Source: Mimachlamys varia
Taxonomy: Eukaryota; Mollusca; Bivalvia; Pectinida; Pectinidae
Length of the DNA: 64,000 nt
Assembly (NCBI GenBank): GCA_947623455.1
Contig: OX392543.1
Coordinates: 22,256,757-22,320,756 of the forward strand
Direction of reading: 5' to 3'
Numbering within the stretch: the stretch's first letter is position 1; every line of letters begins with the position of its first letter. The notes below the pieces were generated by a model. It was not told the DNA's origin, did not search any database, and was given only the letters and a program-made list of their open reading frames with translations. Position numbers and translations under genes: made by a program. Shown here one piece after another: positions 12,358 to 26,511 of this stretch.

Positions 12358-15300
12358 ATGGCTATTATCTACAAATTATATCATTACACTAACTCTGTAC
12401 AAGCTATAATTTCCGAGATCGGATGTTTTAATGTACTGGTTGTGGAAATTTACTTACGCATTACTTTTTGTCGCATTTGCTTAAATCAAGGTGAGCGACA
12501 CATGCTCTCTGGGCCTTTTGTTTCTGTTGAGTTATATTGATAAAACATTTGAGGAGTGCATGTTCAAAATTTCAAGATGGAAATATTGCAATAGTATCTA
12601 TGAATTCATAGAAAAAACATTTCTGCAAACAAAAATACAATATACAATGAAAAATATGTGATAAATGAATTCAACCAATCAGCCAAAAAGGCTCTTGATA
12701 AATGATAATCATAAAACAAACGATCCTTCAAATACAAGAAAAGTTAAACAGAGCATTTTGGTCTAGTGTATGTTGGTATGCATGACCAGTGAAGATACCT
12801 AATTAATTTACTTACATTTTTTAAAAATATATTCCGAAGGATAGGACAAATCGGATATATTCTCTTTGCTCGGTTATTGGATTGATATATATTGACGGGG
12901 ATATAGATGTTATATGAGCCTCAGCCTGATTTTAATCTATCATTTTTCTCTTCTTCTTCTCAAATGTTTGTAGCATAATCTTCAATTGAGAACTATTGAC
13001 AACGTACCACACAAATATGGAATATTCTCCCACTAGATAGATTACACTTACAATGTTAATATAGCAAAAGCTTATCTTTGACTTGCAAGACCAGACAACA
13101 TTAATGCATTTTCATAGAAATTATGAACTGCATGATAATAATTTAACAATACTCTTGTTGTTGTTTAATAAACAGAACCAGCAAGAGCAGAAGACAACCT
13201 TGAAACATTGGTGACACAAATCAGTGACACTGAAGGTACGATCCTAATCTAACACTTGATGATTTACTTGCAAATGGTGCAATTAATAGACATGCACCAC
13301 AATGAGATGGTACTTATTACTTGTATTGTGTTATGAATTAGTGAAGGGAAACTGGTGTTTAAACAAGACTCTGAATAAATGGTTTCGGCGAAAACATTTA
13401 CTCGCAAAAGAAAAACAAATATTACTATTTTCTTAAGCTAATGAATTCAATAGTTGAAGGTAAACACTAGTAACATTTGGCGAGATTCATAGGCATTTAT
13501 GGTGAGTTCAGTGGCATTGAAGAGCACTATAGGCGTCAGTATTTAACAACTGGAGTGAAAATTATCACGGGACCATTTGACCCTATTACTATCCATCAGC
13601 ACATACTAAAATGTAACAAACTAGCACCCAGGGTAGAAACAATGATTTATTACATTTGTACAAGTGAAATATCTAAAACTATTCATTCTATAAAATTGAT
13701 ATTTTTCACTGTTCAAAGATTCACTTTTGCTAATTTGACCAATCAAAACATAGCTTACATTAGTTTAGAAATTTTGGATTCCCCACTTTTTGGCCGCTAT
13801 CATCACTAGGAGGACGAAACAGCTATATAGCGCAGTTTAATTCATCTTTCGGCATACTGTTATATTACCAAATTTAAAAGGTGCAGCACATACGTGTGTT
13901 ATGCCATTTTTAATGATAGGGGGTGGTAGACTCTGCTTGTGGATTGTTTAGTCCCCGAAGTTTGCTGGAGCCTCAATAGCAACAGTTCATATCATTTGAG
14001 TAGTGCCCACGTAACATAATACACACATTTCCATAGTATTCGATTTGGAATTATACAGAACTAGTTTAATTTTACTTCTAAATTCATAAATTAAAGAGGT
14101 TTTACGCACCTGACCCTTCTGCTTCTACATTAGTTTAGAAAGTTTGATTCCCACCTTTTGGCCCCTAGCATCACTGAAGAGTCCTAGGAGGACGAAACAG
14201 TGTATGGTGCAGTTTAATTATTTTTTTCGCCACACTGTATCTATTATTAAATTTTAAAGGTGTAACACATGTGTGTGTTACGTCATCTTTACAAACAAGC
14301 CTGGGAAACCCTTCTGTTCAAATAGTGGTTAGCTTAATGACACGAAAGCCTTATTTTACTGCACAGAGATTTGCCAACTCATTCCGGATGTTTTCTCTAT
14401 AAAAACATAGTGTTTAATTCTACCATTACCCTTCTTTTTAAGTAACTTGTTATACTATGCAAGTGAGCAGTTCTATATGTTTGATCGGAGTAAACTTGTG
14501 GCAAACGAAACAAGGAGTGGGCCTATCCACATTGTCTCCAAGACTTGAAGTCGCAAACATAGCCAAAAGTACAGAAGAGAACTAGGGATAGTGATAGGGA
14601 TAAGATGTAACTCACACAAGCCTGAATGACACTGATATTTATCATCTGGATAAATGGTGACAAAACAACTCATCATTTCCCTCGCTTCTCACCTTCTTAC
14701 CGACTGTAAATTCGGCGGTTATCAACATTGCGTAATGATCTGGATTGATGACTGGACTTTTTCAATATATTTTTCGTTATTTCATTAATATGACATACTT
14801 ATTTAAAATATGAAGACAAATACATTCTTCATTAAAATTAGAGATCAAAAGAAGTGACGAGTTTTCACATTTTATTGAAATATTTACAGAGAGGACTATA
14901 TTTTGTCCAAATTAAATGGTTAGACTTGCTAGTGTCAAAAGTATCTAAAGCTGCGCACTCGTAAAAATCAAAATATTAGCCCAACTCGGCATATACATTA
15001 TGTATTACAGACTTGAAAGTGGGTCAAGTCATTGATTTGTACAAACCTGATAATCCATGACTTTAACATTTTATATGTTAAATATCAAGGCTTTCATACT
15101 TGGAGAACCTGAGAAGAAGTTTTTGAAAGTTTGCTACCCAAAATGGCGTTTTTCAACTTTGACCCCTACCGAAAACCGGAAGTTGACATTTGAGAGAAAT
15201 ATGTTTCATGGCAAATGTTATTTATTTCTGATCCTGCATACAAATCAAATAATAAATTCATTACAATCAACCGTTAAGGAGATATCAGATTAAAAAGTAA

Positions 15301-15733
15301 AACCGGATATGGCGTTATGGCGGCTATTGCGTTTTTTGATTTACGTAAGTCTATCACTAGATAACAGGGGAAACGCGGATATAACATAACAAATTAACAA
15401 AATAGAAGCTTTCAATTTACGTCTAGAAAAATGTTTATGAAACATTATAAAAATGTCGGCATATACATATAATATATAAGAGAGTTTTCAAAATTGCGTA
15501 CAACGGAAATCGTATGTGTCATAGAAAAACTGATCACAGCGAATTCACAATGACTTTTTGCATTGATTTCAGTAAAATTAAAAACTATTTTTTTTTTACC
15601 TTTTTATTTTTAAGGTTAAAAAAAAATCAAGAAATTAAAAGTTTTTTTTTTATTTCATTTTCCAGTTTTGATCTGACAGCGAGCTTTTTTATTTGAAATA
15701 CTATGCATTAGCATGTAATGGGGAAAATTAGAT
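12358..15733 (+). repeat. Unit 4 (A-type, subfamily II, 3376 bp)
   Basis: Ordinary A-type unit with TTTGGCCGCTATC. The single S segment is 14183-15045. Private differences include CGCCACACTG near 14228 and TCTCTATAAAAAC near 14394. No supportable gene. Confidence 0.94.
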
Positions 15734-18700
15734 ATGGCTATTATCTACAAATTATATCATTACACTAACTCTGTACAAGCTATAATTTCCGAGATCGGAT
15801 GTTTTAATGTACTGGTTGTGGAAATTAACTTACGCATTACTTTTTGTCGCATTTGCTTAAATCAAGGTGAGCGACACATGCTCTCTGGGCCTTTTGTTTC
15901 TGTTGAGTTATATTGATAAAACATTTGAGGAGTGCATGTTCAAAATTTCAAGATGGAAATATTGCAATAGTATCTATGAATTCATAGAAAAAACATTTCT
16001 GCAAACAAAAATACAATATACAATGAAAAATATGTGATAAATGAATTCAACCAATCAGCCAAAAAGGCTCTTGATAAATGATAATCATAAAACAAACGAT
16101 CCTTCAAATACAAGAAAAGTTAAACAGAGCATTTTGGTCTAGTGTATGTTGGTATGCATGACCAGTGAAGATACCTAATTAATTTACTTACATTTTTTAA
16201 AAATATATTCCGAAGGATAGGACAAATCGGATATATTCTCTTTGCTCGGTTATTGGATTGATATATATTGACGGGGATATAGATGTTATATGAGCCTCAG
16301 CCTGATTTTAATCTATCATTTTTCTCTTCTTCTTCTCAAATGCTTGTAGCATAATCTTCAATTGAGAACTATTGACAACGTACCACACAAATATGGAATA
16401 TTCTCCCACTAGATAGATTACACTTACAATGTTAATATAGCAAAAGCTTATCTTTGACTTGCAAGACCAGACAACATTAATGCATTTTCATAGAAATTAT
16501 GAACTGCATGATAATAATTTAACAATACTCTTGTTGTTGTTTAATAAACAGAACCAGCAAGAGCAGAAGACAACCTTGAAACATTGGTGACACAAATCAG
16601 TGACACTGAAGGTACGATCCTAATCTAACACTTGATGATTTACTTGCAAATGGTGCAATTAATAGACATGCACCACAATGAGATGGTACTTATTACTTGT
16701 ATTGTGTTATGAATTAGTGAAGGGAAACTGGTGTTTAAACAAGACTCTGAATAAATGGTTTCGGCGAAAACATTTACGCGCAAAAGAAAAACAAATATTA
16801 CTATTTTCTTAAGCTAATGAATTCAATAGTTGAAGGTAAACACTAGTAACATTTGGCGAGATTCATAGGCATTTATGGTGAGTTCAGTGGCATTGAAGAG
16901 CACTATAGGCGTCAGTATTTAACAACTGGAGTGAAAATTATCACTGGACCATTTGACCCTATTACTATCCATCAGCACATACTAAAATGTAACAAACTAG
17001 CACCCAGGGTAGAAACAATGATTTATTACATTTGTACAAGTGAAATATCTAAAACTATTCATTCTATAAAATTGATATTTTTCACTGTTCAAAGATTCAC
17101 TTTTGCTAATTTGACCAATCAAAACATAGCTTACATTAGTTTAGAAATTTTGGATTCCCCACTTTTTGGCCGCTATCATCACTAGGAGGACGAAACAGAT
17201 ATATAGCGCAGTTTAATTCATCTTTCGGCATACTGTTATATTACCAAATTTAAAAGGTGCAGCACATACGTGTGTTATGCCATTTTTAATGATAGGGGGT
17301 GGTAGACTCTGCTTGTGGATTGTTTAGTCCCCGAAGTTTGCTGGAGCCTCAATAGCAACAGTTCATATCATTTGAGTAGTGCCCACGTAACATAATACAC
17401 ACATTTCCATAGTATTCGATTTGGAATTATACAGAACTAGTTTAATTTTACTTCTAAATTCATAAATTAAAGAGGTTTTACGCACCTGACCCTTCTGCTT
17501 CTACATTAGTTTAGAAAGTTTGATTCCCACCTTTTGGCCCCTAGCATCACTGAAGAGTCCTAGGAGGACGAAACAGTGTATGGTGCAGTTTAATTATTTT
17601 TTTCGCCATACTGTATCTATTATTAAATTTTAAAGGTGTAACACATGTGTGTGTTACGTCATCTTTACAAACAAGCCTGGGAAACCCTTCTGTTCAAATA
17701 GTGGTTAGCTTAATGACACGAAAGCCTTATTTTACTGCACAGAGATTTGCCAACTCATTCCGGATGTTTTCTCTGTAAAAACATAGTGTTTAATTCTACC
17801 ATTACCCTTCTTTTTAAGTAACTTGTTATACTATGCAAGTGAGCAGTTCTATATGTTTGATCGGAGTAAACTTGTGGCAAACGAAACAAGGAGTGAGCCT
17901 ATCCACATTGTCTCCAAGACTTGAAGTCGCAAACATAGCCAAAAGTACAGAAGAGAACTAGGGATAGTGATAGGGATAAGATGTAACTCACACAAGCCTG
18001 AATGACACTGATATTTATCATCTGGATAAATGGTGACAAAACAACTCATCATTTCCCTCGCTTTTCACCTTCTTACCGACTGTAAATTCGGCGGTTATCA
18101 ACATTGCGTAATGATCTGGATTGATGACTGGACTTTTTCAATATATTTTTCGTTATTTCATTAATATGACATACTTATTTAAAATATGAAGACAAATACA
18201 TTCTTCATTAAAATTAGAGATCAAAAGAAGTTACGAGTTTTCACATTTTATTGAAATATTTACAGAGAGGACTATATTTTGTCCAAATTAAATGATTAGA
18301 CTTGCTAGTGTCAAAAGTATCTAAAGCTGCGCACTCGTAAAAATCAAAATATTAGCCCAACTCGGCATATACATTATGTATTACAGACTTGAAAGTGGGT
18401 CAAGTCATTGATTTGTACAAACCTGATAATCCATAACTTTAACATTTTATATGTTAAATATCAAGGCTTTCAGACTTGGAGAACCTGAGAAGAAGTTTTT
18501 GAAACTTTGCTACCCAAAATGGCGTTTTTCAACTTTGACCCCTACCGAAAACCGGAAGTTGACATTTGAGAGAAATATGTTTCATGGCAAATGTTATTTA
18601 TTTCTGATCCTGCATACCAATCAAATAATAAATTCATGACAATTAACCGTTAAGGAGATATCAGATTAAAAAGTAAAACCGGATATGGCGTTATGGCGGC

Positions 18701-19110
18701 TATTGCGTTTTTTGATTTACGTAAGTCTATCACTAGATAACAGGGGAAACGCGGAGATAACATAACAAATTAACAAAATAGAAGCTTTAAATTTACGTCT
18801 AGAACAATGTTTATGAAACATTATAAAAATGTCGGCATATACATATAATATATAAGAGAGTTTTCAAAATTGCGTACAACGGAAATCGTATGTGTCATAG
18901 AAAAACTGATCACAGCGAATTCACAAGAATGACCTTTTGCATTGATTTCAGTAAAATTAAAAACTATTTTTTTTTACATTTTTATTTTTAAAGTTAAAAA
19001 AAAATCAAGAAATTAAAAGTTTTTTTTTATTTCATTTTCCAGTTTTGATCTGACAGCGAGCTTTTTTATTTGAAATACTTTGCATTAGCATGTAATGGGG
19101 AAAATTAGAT
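15734..19110 (+). repeat. Unit 5 (A-type, subfamily II to III transition, 3377 bp)
   Basis: The unit carries subfamily II variants through its S segment (17559-18421, with GTGATAGGG) and then changes to subfamily III-like variants downstream (GGCTTTCAGACTT near 18465, CATACCAATC near 18613, CACAAGAATGACC near 18922). This places a recombination or conversion boundary close to 18.4 kb. A private CCATAACTTT near 18432 removes the ATG that starts a 78-codon frame in other units. Confidence 0.9.
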
Positions 19111-22100
19111 ATGGCTATTATCTACAAATTATATCATTACACTAACTCTGTACAAGCTATAATTTCCGAGATCGGATGTTTTAATGTACTGTTTGTGGAA
19201 ATTTACTTACGCATTACTTTTTGTCGCATTTGCTTAAATCAAGGTGAGCGACACATGCTCTCTGGGCCGTTTGTTTCTGTTGAGTTATATTGATAAAACA
19301 TTTGAGGAGTGCATGTTCAAAATTTCAAGATGGAAATATTGCAATAGTATCTATGAATTCATAGAAAAAAAAAACATTTCTGCAAACATAAATACAATAT
19401 ACAATGAAAAATATGTGATAAATGAATTCAACCAATCAGCCAAAAAGGCTCTTGATATATGATAATCATAAAACAAACGATCCTTCAAATACAAGAAAAG
19501 TTAAACAGAGCATTTTGGTCTAGTGTATGTTGGTATGCATGACCAGTGAAGATACCTAATTAATTTACTTACATTTTTTAAAAATATATTCCGAAGGATA
19601 GGACAAATCGGATATATTCTCTTTGCTCGGTTATTGGATTGATATATATTGACGGGGAAATAGATGTTATATGAGCTTCAGCCTGATTTTAATCTAACAT
19701 TTTTTTCTTCTTCTTCTCAAATGTTTGTAGCATAATCTTCAATTGAGAACTATTGACAACTGAAGGTACGATCCTAATCTAACACTTGATGATTTACTTG
19801 CAAATGGTGCAATTAATAGACATGCACCACAATGAGATGGTACTTATTACTTGTATTGTGCTCTGAATTAGTGAAGGGAAACTGGTGTTTAAACAAGACT
19901 CTGAATAAATGGTTTCGGCGAAAACATTTACTCGCAAAAGAAAAAAATATATTACTATTTTCTTAAGCTAATGAATTCAATAGTTGAAGGTAAACACTAG
20001 TAACATTTGGCGAGATTCATAGGCATTTATGGTGAGTTCAGTGGCATTGAAGAGCACTATAGGCGTCAGTATTTAACAACTGGAGTGAAAATTATCACGG
20101 GACCATTTGACCCTATTACTATCCATCAGCACATACTAAAATGTAACAAACTAGCACCCAGGGTAGAAACAATGATTTATTACATTTGTACAAGTGAAAT
20201 ATCTAAAACTATTCATTCTATAAAATTGATATTTTTCACTGTTCAAAGATTCACTTTTGCTAATTTGACCAATCAAAACATAGCTTACATTAGTTTAGAA
20301 ATTTTGGATTCCCCACTTTTTGGCCCCTATCATCACTAGGAGGACGAAACAGCTATATAGCGCAGTTTAATTCATCTTTCGGCATACTGTTATATTACCA
20401 AATTTAAAAGGTGCAGCACATATGTGTGTTATGCCATTTTTAATGATAGGGGGTGGTAGACTCTGCTTGTGGATTGTTTAGTCCCCGAAGTTTGCTGGAG
20501 TCTCAATAGCAACAGTTCATATCATTTGAGTAGTGCCCACGTAACATAATACACACATTTTCATAGTATTCGATTTGGAATTATACAGAACTAGTTTAAT
20601 TTTACTTCTAAATTCATAAATTAAAGAGGTTTTACGCACCAGACCCTTCTGCTTCTACATTAGTTTAGAAAGTTTGATTCCCACCTTTTGGCCCCTAGCA
20701 TCACTGAAGAGTCCTAGGAGGACGAAACAGTGTATGGTGCAGTTTAATTATTTTTTTCGCCATACTGTATCTATTATTAAATTTTAAAGGTGTAACACAT
20801 GTGTGTGTTACGTCATCTTTACAAACAAGCCTGGGAAACCCTTCTGTTCAAATAGTGGTTAGCTTAATGACACGAAAGCCTTATTTTACTGCACAGAGAT
20901 TTGCCAACTCATTCCGGATGTTTTCTCTGTAAAAACATAGTGTTTAATTCTACCATTACCCTTCTTTTTAAGTAACTTGTTATACTATGCAAGTGAGCAG
21001 TTCTATATGTTTGGTCGGAGTAAACTTGTGGCAAACGAAACAAGGAGTGGGCCTATCCACATTGTCTCCAAGACTTGAAGTCGCAAACATAGCCAAAAGT
21101 ACAGAAGAGAACTAGGGATAGTATTAGGGATAAGATGTAACTCACACAAGCCTGAATGACACTGATATTTATCATCTGGATAAATGGTGACAAAACAACT
21201 CATCATTTCCCTCGCTTTTCACCTTCTTACCGACTGTAAATTCGGCGGTTATCAACATTGCGTAATGATCTGGATTGATGACTGGACTTTTTCAATATAT
21301 TTTTCGTTATTTCATTAATATGACATACTTATTTAAAATATGAAGACAAATACATTCTTCATTAAAATTAGAGATCAAAAGAAGTGACGAGTTTTCACAT
21401 TTTATTGAAATATTTACAGAGAGGACTATATTTTGTCCAAATTAAATGGTTAGACTTGCTAGTGTCAAAAGTATCTAAAGCTGCGCACTCGTAAAAATCA
21501 AAATATTAGCCCAACTCGGCATATACATTATGTATTACAGACTTGAAAGTGGGTCAAGTCATTGATTTGTACAAACCTGATAATCCATGACTTTAACATT
21601 TTGTATGTTAAATATCAAGGCTTTCAGACTTGGAGAACCTGAGAAGAAGTTTTTGAAAGTTTGCTACCCAAAATGGCGTTTTTCAACTTTGACCCCTACC
21701 GAAAACCGGAAGTTGACATTTGAGAGAAATATGTTTCATGGCAAATGCTATTTATTTCTGATCCTGCATACCAATCAAATAATAAATTCATTACAATCAA
21801 CCGTTAAGGAGAAATCAGATTAAAAAGTAAAACCGGATATGGCGTTATGGCGGCTATTGCGTTTTTTGATTTACGTAAGTCTATCACTAGATAACAGGGG
21901 AAACGCGGAGATAACATAACAAATTAACAAAATAGAAGCTTTAAATTTACGTCTAGAACAATGTTTATGAAACATTATAAAAATGTCGGCATATACATAT
22001 AATACATAAGAGAGTTTTCAAAATTGCGTACAACGGAAATCGTATGTGTCATAGAAAAACTGATCACAGCGAATTCACAAGAATGACCTTTTGCATTGAT

Positions 22101-22266
22101 TTCAGTAAAATTAAAAACTATTTTTTTTTTTACATTTTTATTTTTAAAGTTAAAAAAAAATCAAGAAATTAAAAGTTTTTTTTTGTTTCATTTTCCAGTT
22201 TTGATCTGACAGCGAGCTTTTTTATTTGAAATACTTTGCATTAGCATGTAATGGGGAAAATTAGAT
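19111..22266 (+). repeat. Unit 6 (A-type with internal deletion, 3156 bp)
   Basis: The shortest unit. Sequence equivalent to 16380-16606 of the preceding unit is missing, joined as GACAAC/TGAAGG at 19760/19761. It also has a ten-A run near 19365 where other units have six or seven. The single S segment is 20713-21575. From here to about 48 kb the array carries subfamily III variants (TTTGGCCCCTATC). Confidence 0.94.
19757..19764 (+). other. 227-bp deletion junction in unit 6
   Basis: The junction GACAACTGAAGG joins sequence that in unit 5 is at 16379 and 16607. About two bases (AC) are shared at the breakpoint. The loss removes the protein-like open-frame region and nearly all of the 60-nt exon-like segment while the rest of the unit stays intact. 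Confidence 0.9.
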
Positions 22267-25200
22267 ATGGCTATTATCTACAAATTATATCATTACACTA
22301 ACTCTGTACAAGCTATAATTTCCGAGATAGGATGTTTTAATGTACTGGTTGTGGAAATTAACTTACGCATTACTTTTTGTCGCATTTGCTTAAATCAAGG
22401 TGAGCGACACATGCTCTCTGGGCCTTTTGTTTCTGTTGAGTTATATTGATAAAACATTTGAGGAGTGCATGTTCAAAATTTCAAGATGGAAATATTGCAA
22501 TAGTATCTATGAATTCATTGAAAAAAACATTTCTGCAAACAAAAATACAATATACAATGAAAAATATGTGATAAATGAATTCAACCAATCAGCCAAAAAG
22601 GCTCTTGATAAATGATAATCATAAAACAAACGATCCTTCAAAAACAAGAAAAGTTAAACAGAGCATTTTGGTCTAGTGTATGTTGGTATGCATGACCAGT
22701 GAAGATACCTAATTAATTTACTTACATTTTTTAAAAATATATTCCGAAGGAAAGGACAAATCGGATATATTCTCTTTGCTCGGTTATTGGATTGATATAT
22801 ATTGACGGGGATATAGATGTTATATGAGCTTCAGCCTGATTTTAATCTATCATTTTTTTCTTCTTCTTCTCAAATGCTTGTAGCATAATCTTCAATTGAG
22901 AACTATTGACAACATACCACACAAATATGGAATATTCTCTAACTATATAGATTACACTTACAATGTTAATATAGCAAAAGCTTATCTTTGACTTGCAAGA
23001 CCAGACAACATTAATGCATTTTCATAGAAATTATGAACAGCATGATAATAATTTAACAATACTCTTGTTGTTGTTTAATAAACAGAACCAGCAAGAGCAG
23101 AAGACAACCTTGAAACATTGGTGACACAAAGCAGTGACACTGAAGGTACGATCCTAATCTAACACTTGATGATTTACTTGCAAATGGTGCAATTAATAGA
23201 CATGCACCACAATGAGATGGTACTTATTACTTGTATTGTGCTATGAATTAGTGATGGGAAACTGGTGTTTAAACAAGACTCTGAATAAATGGTTTCGGCG
23301 AAAACATTTACTCGCAAAAGAAAAAAATATATTACTATTTTCTTAAGCTAATGAATTCAATAGTTGAAGGTAAACACTAGTAACATTTGGCGAGATTCAT
23401 AGGCATTTATGGTGAGTTCAGTGGCATTGAAGAGCACTATAGGCGTCAGTATTTAACAACTGGAGTGAAAATTATCACGGGACCATTTAACCCTATTACT
23501 ATCCATCAGCACATACTAAAATGTAACAAACTAGCACCCAGGGTAGAAACAATGATTTATTACATTTGTACAAGTGAAATATCTAAAACTATTCATTCTA
23601 TAAAATTGATATTTTTCACTGTTCAAAGATTCACTTTTGCTAATTTGACCAATCAAAACATAGCTTACATTAGTTTAGAAATTTTGGATTCCCCACTTTT
23701 TGGCCCCTATCATCACTAGGAGGACGAAACAGCTATATGGCGCAGTTTAATTCATCTTTCGGCATACTGTTATATTACCAAATTTAAAAGGTGCAGCACA
23801 TACGTGTGTTATGCCATTTTTAATGATAGGGGGTGGTAGACTCTGCTTGTGGATTGTTTAGTCCCCGAAGTTTGCTGGAGCCTCAATAGCAACAGTTCAT
23901 ATCATTTGAGTAGTGCCCACGTAACATAATACACACATTTTCATAGTATTCGATTTAGAATTATACAGAGCTAGTTTAATTTTACTTCTAAATTCGTAAA
24001 TTAAAGAGGTTTTAGGCACCTGACCCTTCTGCTTCTACATTAGTTTAGAAAGTTTGATTCCCACCTTTTGGCCCCTAGCATCACTGAAGAGTCCTAGGAG
24101 GACGAAACAGTGTATGGTGCAGTTTAATTATTTTTTTCGCCATACTGTATCTATTATTAAATTTTAAAGGTGTAACACATGTGTGTGTTACGTCATCTTT
24201 ACAAACAAGCCTGGGAAACCCTTCTGTTCAAATAGTGGTTAGCTGAATGACACGAAAGCCTTATTTTACTGCACAGAGATTTGCCAACTCATTCCGGATG
24301 TTTTCTCTGTAAAAACATAGTGTTTAATTCTACCATTACCCTTCTTTTTAAGTAACTTGTTATACTATGCAAGTGAGCAGTTCTATATGTTTGATCGGAG
24401 TAAACTTGTGGCAAACGAAACAAGGAGTGGGCCTATCCACATTGTCTCCAAGACTTGAAGTCGCAAACATAGCCAAAAGTACAGAAGAGAACTAGGGATA
24501 GTATTAGGGATAAGATGTAACTCACACAAGCCTGAATGACACTGATATTTATCATCTGGATAAATGGTGACAAAACAACTCATCATTTCCCTCGCTTCTC
24601 ACCTTCTTACCGACTGTAAATTCGGCGGTTATCAACATTGCGTAATGATCTGGATTGATGACTGGACTTTTTCAATATATTTTTCGTTATTTCATTAATA
24701 CGACATACTTATTTAAAATATGAAGACAAATACATTCTTCATTAAAATTAGAGATCAAAAGAAGTGACGAGTTTTCACATTTTATTGAAATATTTACAGA
24801 GAGGACTATATTTTGTCCAAATTAAATAGTTAGACTTGCTAGTGTCAAAAGTATCTAAAGCTGCGCACTCGTAAAAATCAAAATATTAGCCCAACTCGGC
24901 ATATACGTTATGTATTACAGACTTGAAAGTGGGTCAAGTCATTGATTTGTACAAACCTAGGGGGACGAAACAGTGTATGGTGCAGTTTAATTATTTTTTT
25001 CGCCATACTGTATCTATTATTAAATTTTAAAGGTGTAACACATGTGTGTGTTACGTCATCTTTACAAACAAGCCTGGGAAACCCTTCTGTTCAAATGCTG
25101 GTAAGCTTAATGACACGAAAGCCTTATTTTACTGCACAGAGATTTGCCAACTCATTCCGGATGTTTTCTCTGTAAAAACATAGTGTTTAATTCTACCATT

Positions 25201-26511
25201 ACCCTTCTTTTTAAGTAACTTGTTATACTATGCAAGTGAGCAGTTTTATATGTTTGATCGGAGTAAACTTGTGGCAAACGAAACAAGGAGTGAGCCTATC
25301 CACATTGTCTCCAAGACTTGAAGTCGCAAACATAGCCAAAAGTACAGAAGAGAACTAGGGATAGTATTAGGGATAAGATGTAACTCACACAAGCCTGAAT
25401 GACACTGATATTTATCATCTGGATAAATGGTGACAAAACAACTCATCATTTCCCTCGCTTTTCACCTTCTTACCGACTGTAAATTCGGCGGTTATCAACA
25501 TTGCGTAATAATCTGGATTGATGACTGGACTTTTTCAATATATTTTTCGTTATTTCATTAATATGACATACTTATTTAAAATATGAAGACAAATACATTC
25601 TTCATTAAAATTAGAGATCAAAAGAAGTGACGAGTTTTCACATTTTATTGAAATATTTACAGAGAGGACTATATTTTGTCCAAATTAAATGGTTAGACTT
25701 GCTAGTGTCAAAAGTATCTAAAGCTGCGCACTCGTAAAAATCAAAATATTAGCCCAACTCGGCATATACATTATGTATTACAGACTTGAAAGTGGGTCAA
25801 GTCATTGATTTGTACAAACCTGATAATCCATGACTTTAACATTTTATATGTTAAATATCAAGGCTTTCAGACTTGGAGAACCTGAGAAGAAGTTTTTGAA
25901 AGTTTGCTACCCAAAATGGCGTTTTTCAACTTTGACCCCTACCGAAAACCGGAAGTTGACATTTGAGAGAAATATGTTTCATGGCAAATGCTATTTATTT
26001 CTGATCCTGCATACCAATCAAATAATAAATTCATTACAATCAACCGTTAAGGAGAAATCAGATTAAAAAGTAAAACCGGATATGGCGTTATGGCGGCTAT
26101 TGCGTTTTTTGATTTACGTAAGTCTATCACTAGATAACAGGGGAAACGCGGAGATAACATAACAAATTAACAAAATAGAAGCTTTAAATTTACGTCTAGA
26201 ACAATGTTTATGAAACATTATAAAAATGTCGGCATATACATATAATACATAAGAGAGTTTTCAAAATTGCGTACAACGGAAATCGTATGTGTCATAGAAA
26301 AACTGATCACAGCGAATTCACAAGAATGACCTTTTGCATTGATTTCAGTAAAATTAAAAACTATTTTTTTTTTTACATTTTTATTTTTAAAGTTAAAAAA
26401 AAAAATCAAGAAATTAAAAGTTTTTTTTTATTTCATTTTCCAGTTTTGATCTGACAGCGAGCTTTTTTATTTGAAATACTTTGCATTAGCATGTAATGGG
26501 GAAAATTAGAT
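22267..26511 (+). repeat. Unit 7 (A-type, S amplified to two copies, 4245 bp)
   Basis: Subfamily III unit with two tandem S copies (24093-24955 and 24956-25818). The run in ATTGAAAAAAACATTT has seven A residues. This opens a 71-codon frame (22400-22615) seen only in units 7-11 in this form. It is an effect of the homopolymer length, not a conserved gene. Confidence 0.94.
24093..25818 (+). repeat. S block in unit 7: two 863-bp tandem copies
   Basis: Copies 24093-24955 and 24956-25818, each 863 bp. The junction reads TACAAACCTAGGGGGACG, where the normal 3' flank would be TACAAACCTGATAATCC and the normal 5' flank AGAGTCCTAGGAGGACG. The two flanks share only CCT at the breakpoint. The first copy has TTAATACGAC, the last TTAATATGAC. 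Confidence 0.95.

Noticed and set aside
13477..13809. Recurrent 110-codon frame in A-type units as a protein-coding gene
   Set aside because: It starts at TTG directly after a stop, runs across the P1 duplication and ends by chance after a small deletion. B-type units and unit 2 break it, and I recognise no domain. Its recurrence follows from DNA repetition.
24942..25175. 77-codon frame found only in S-amplified units
   Set aside because: It spans the novel S junction (ATTTGTACAAACCTAGG) and is an accidental fusion frame made by the tandem duplication.
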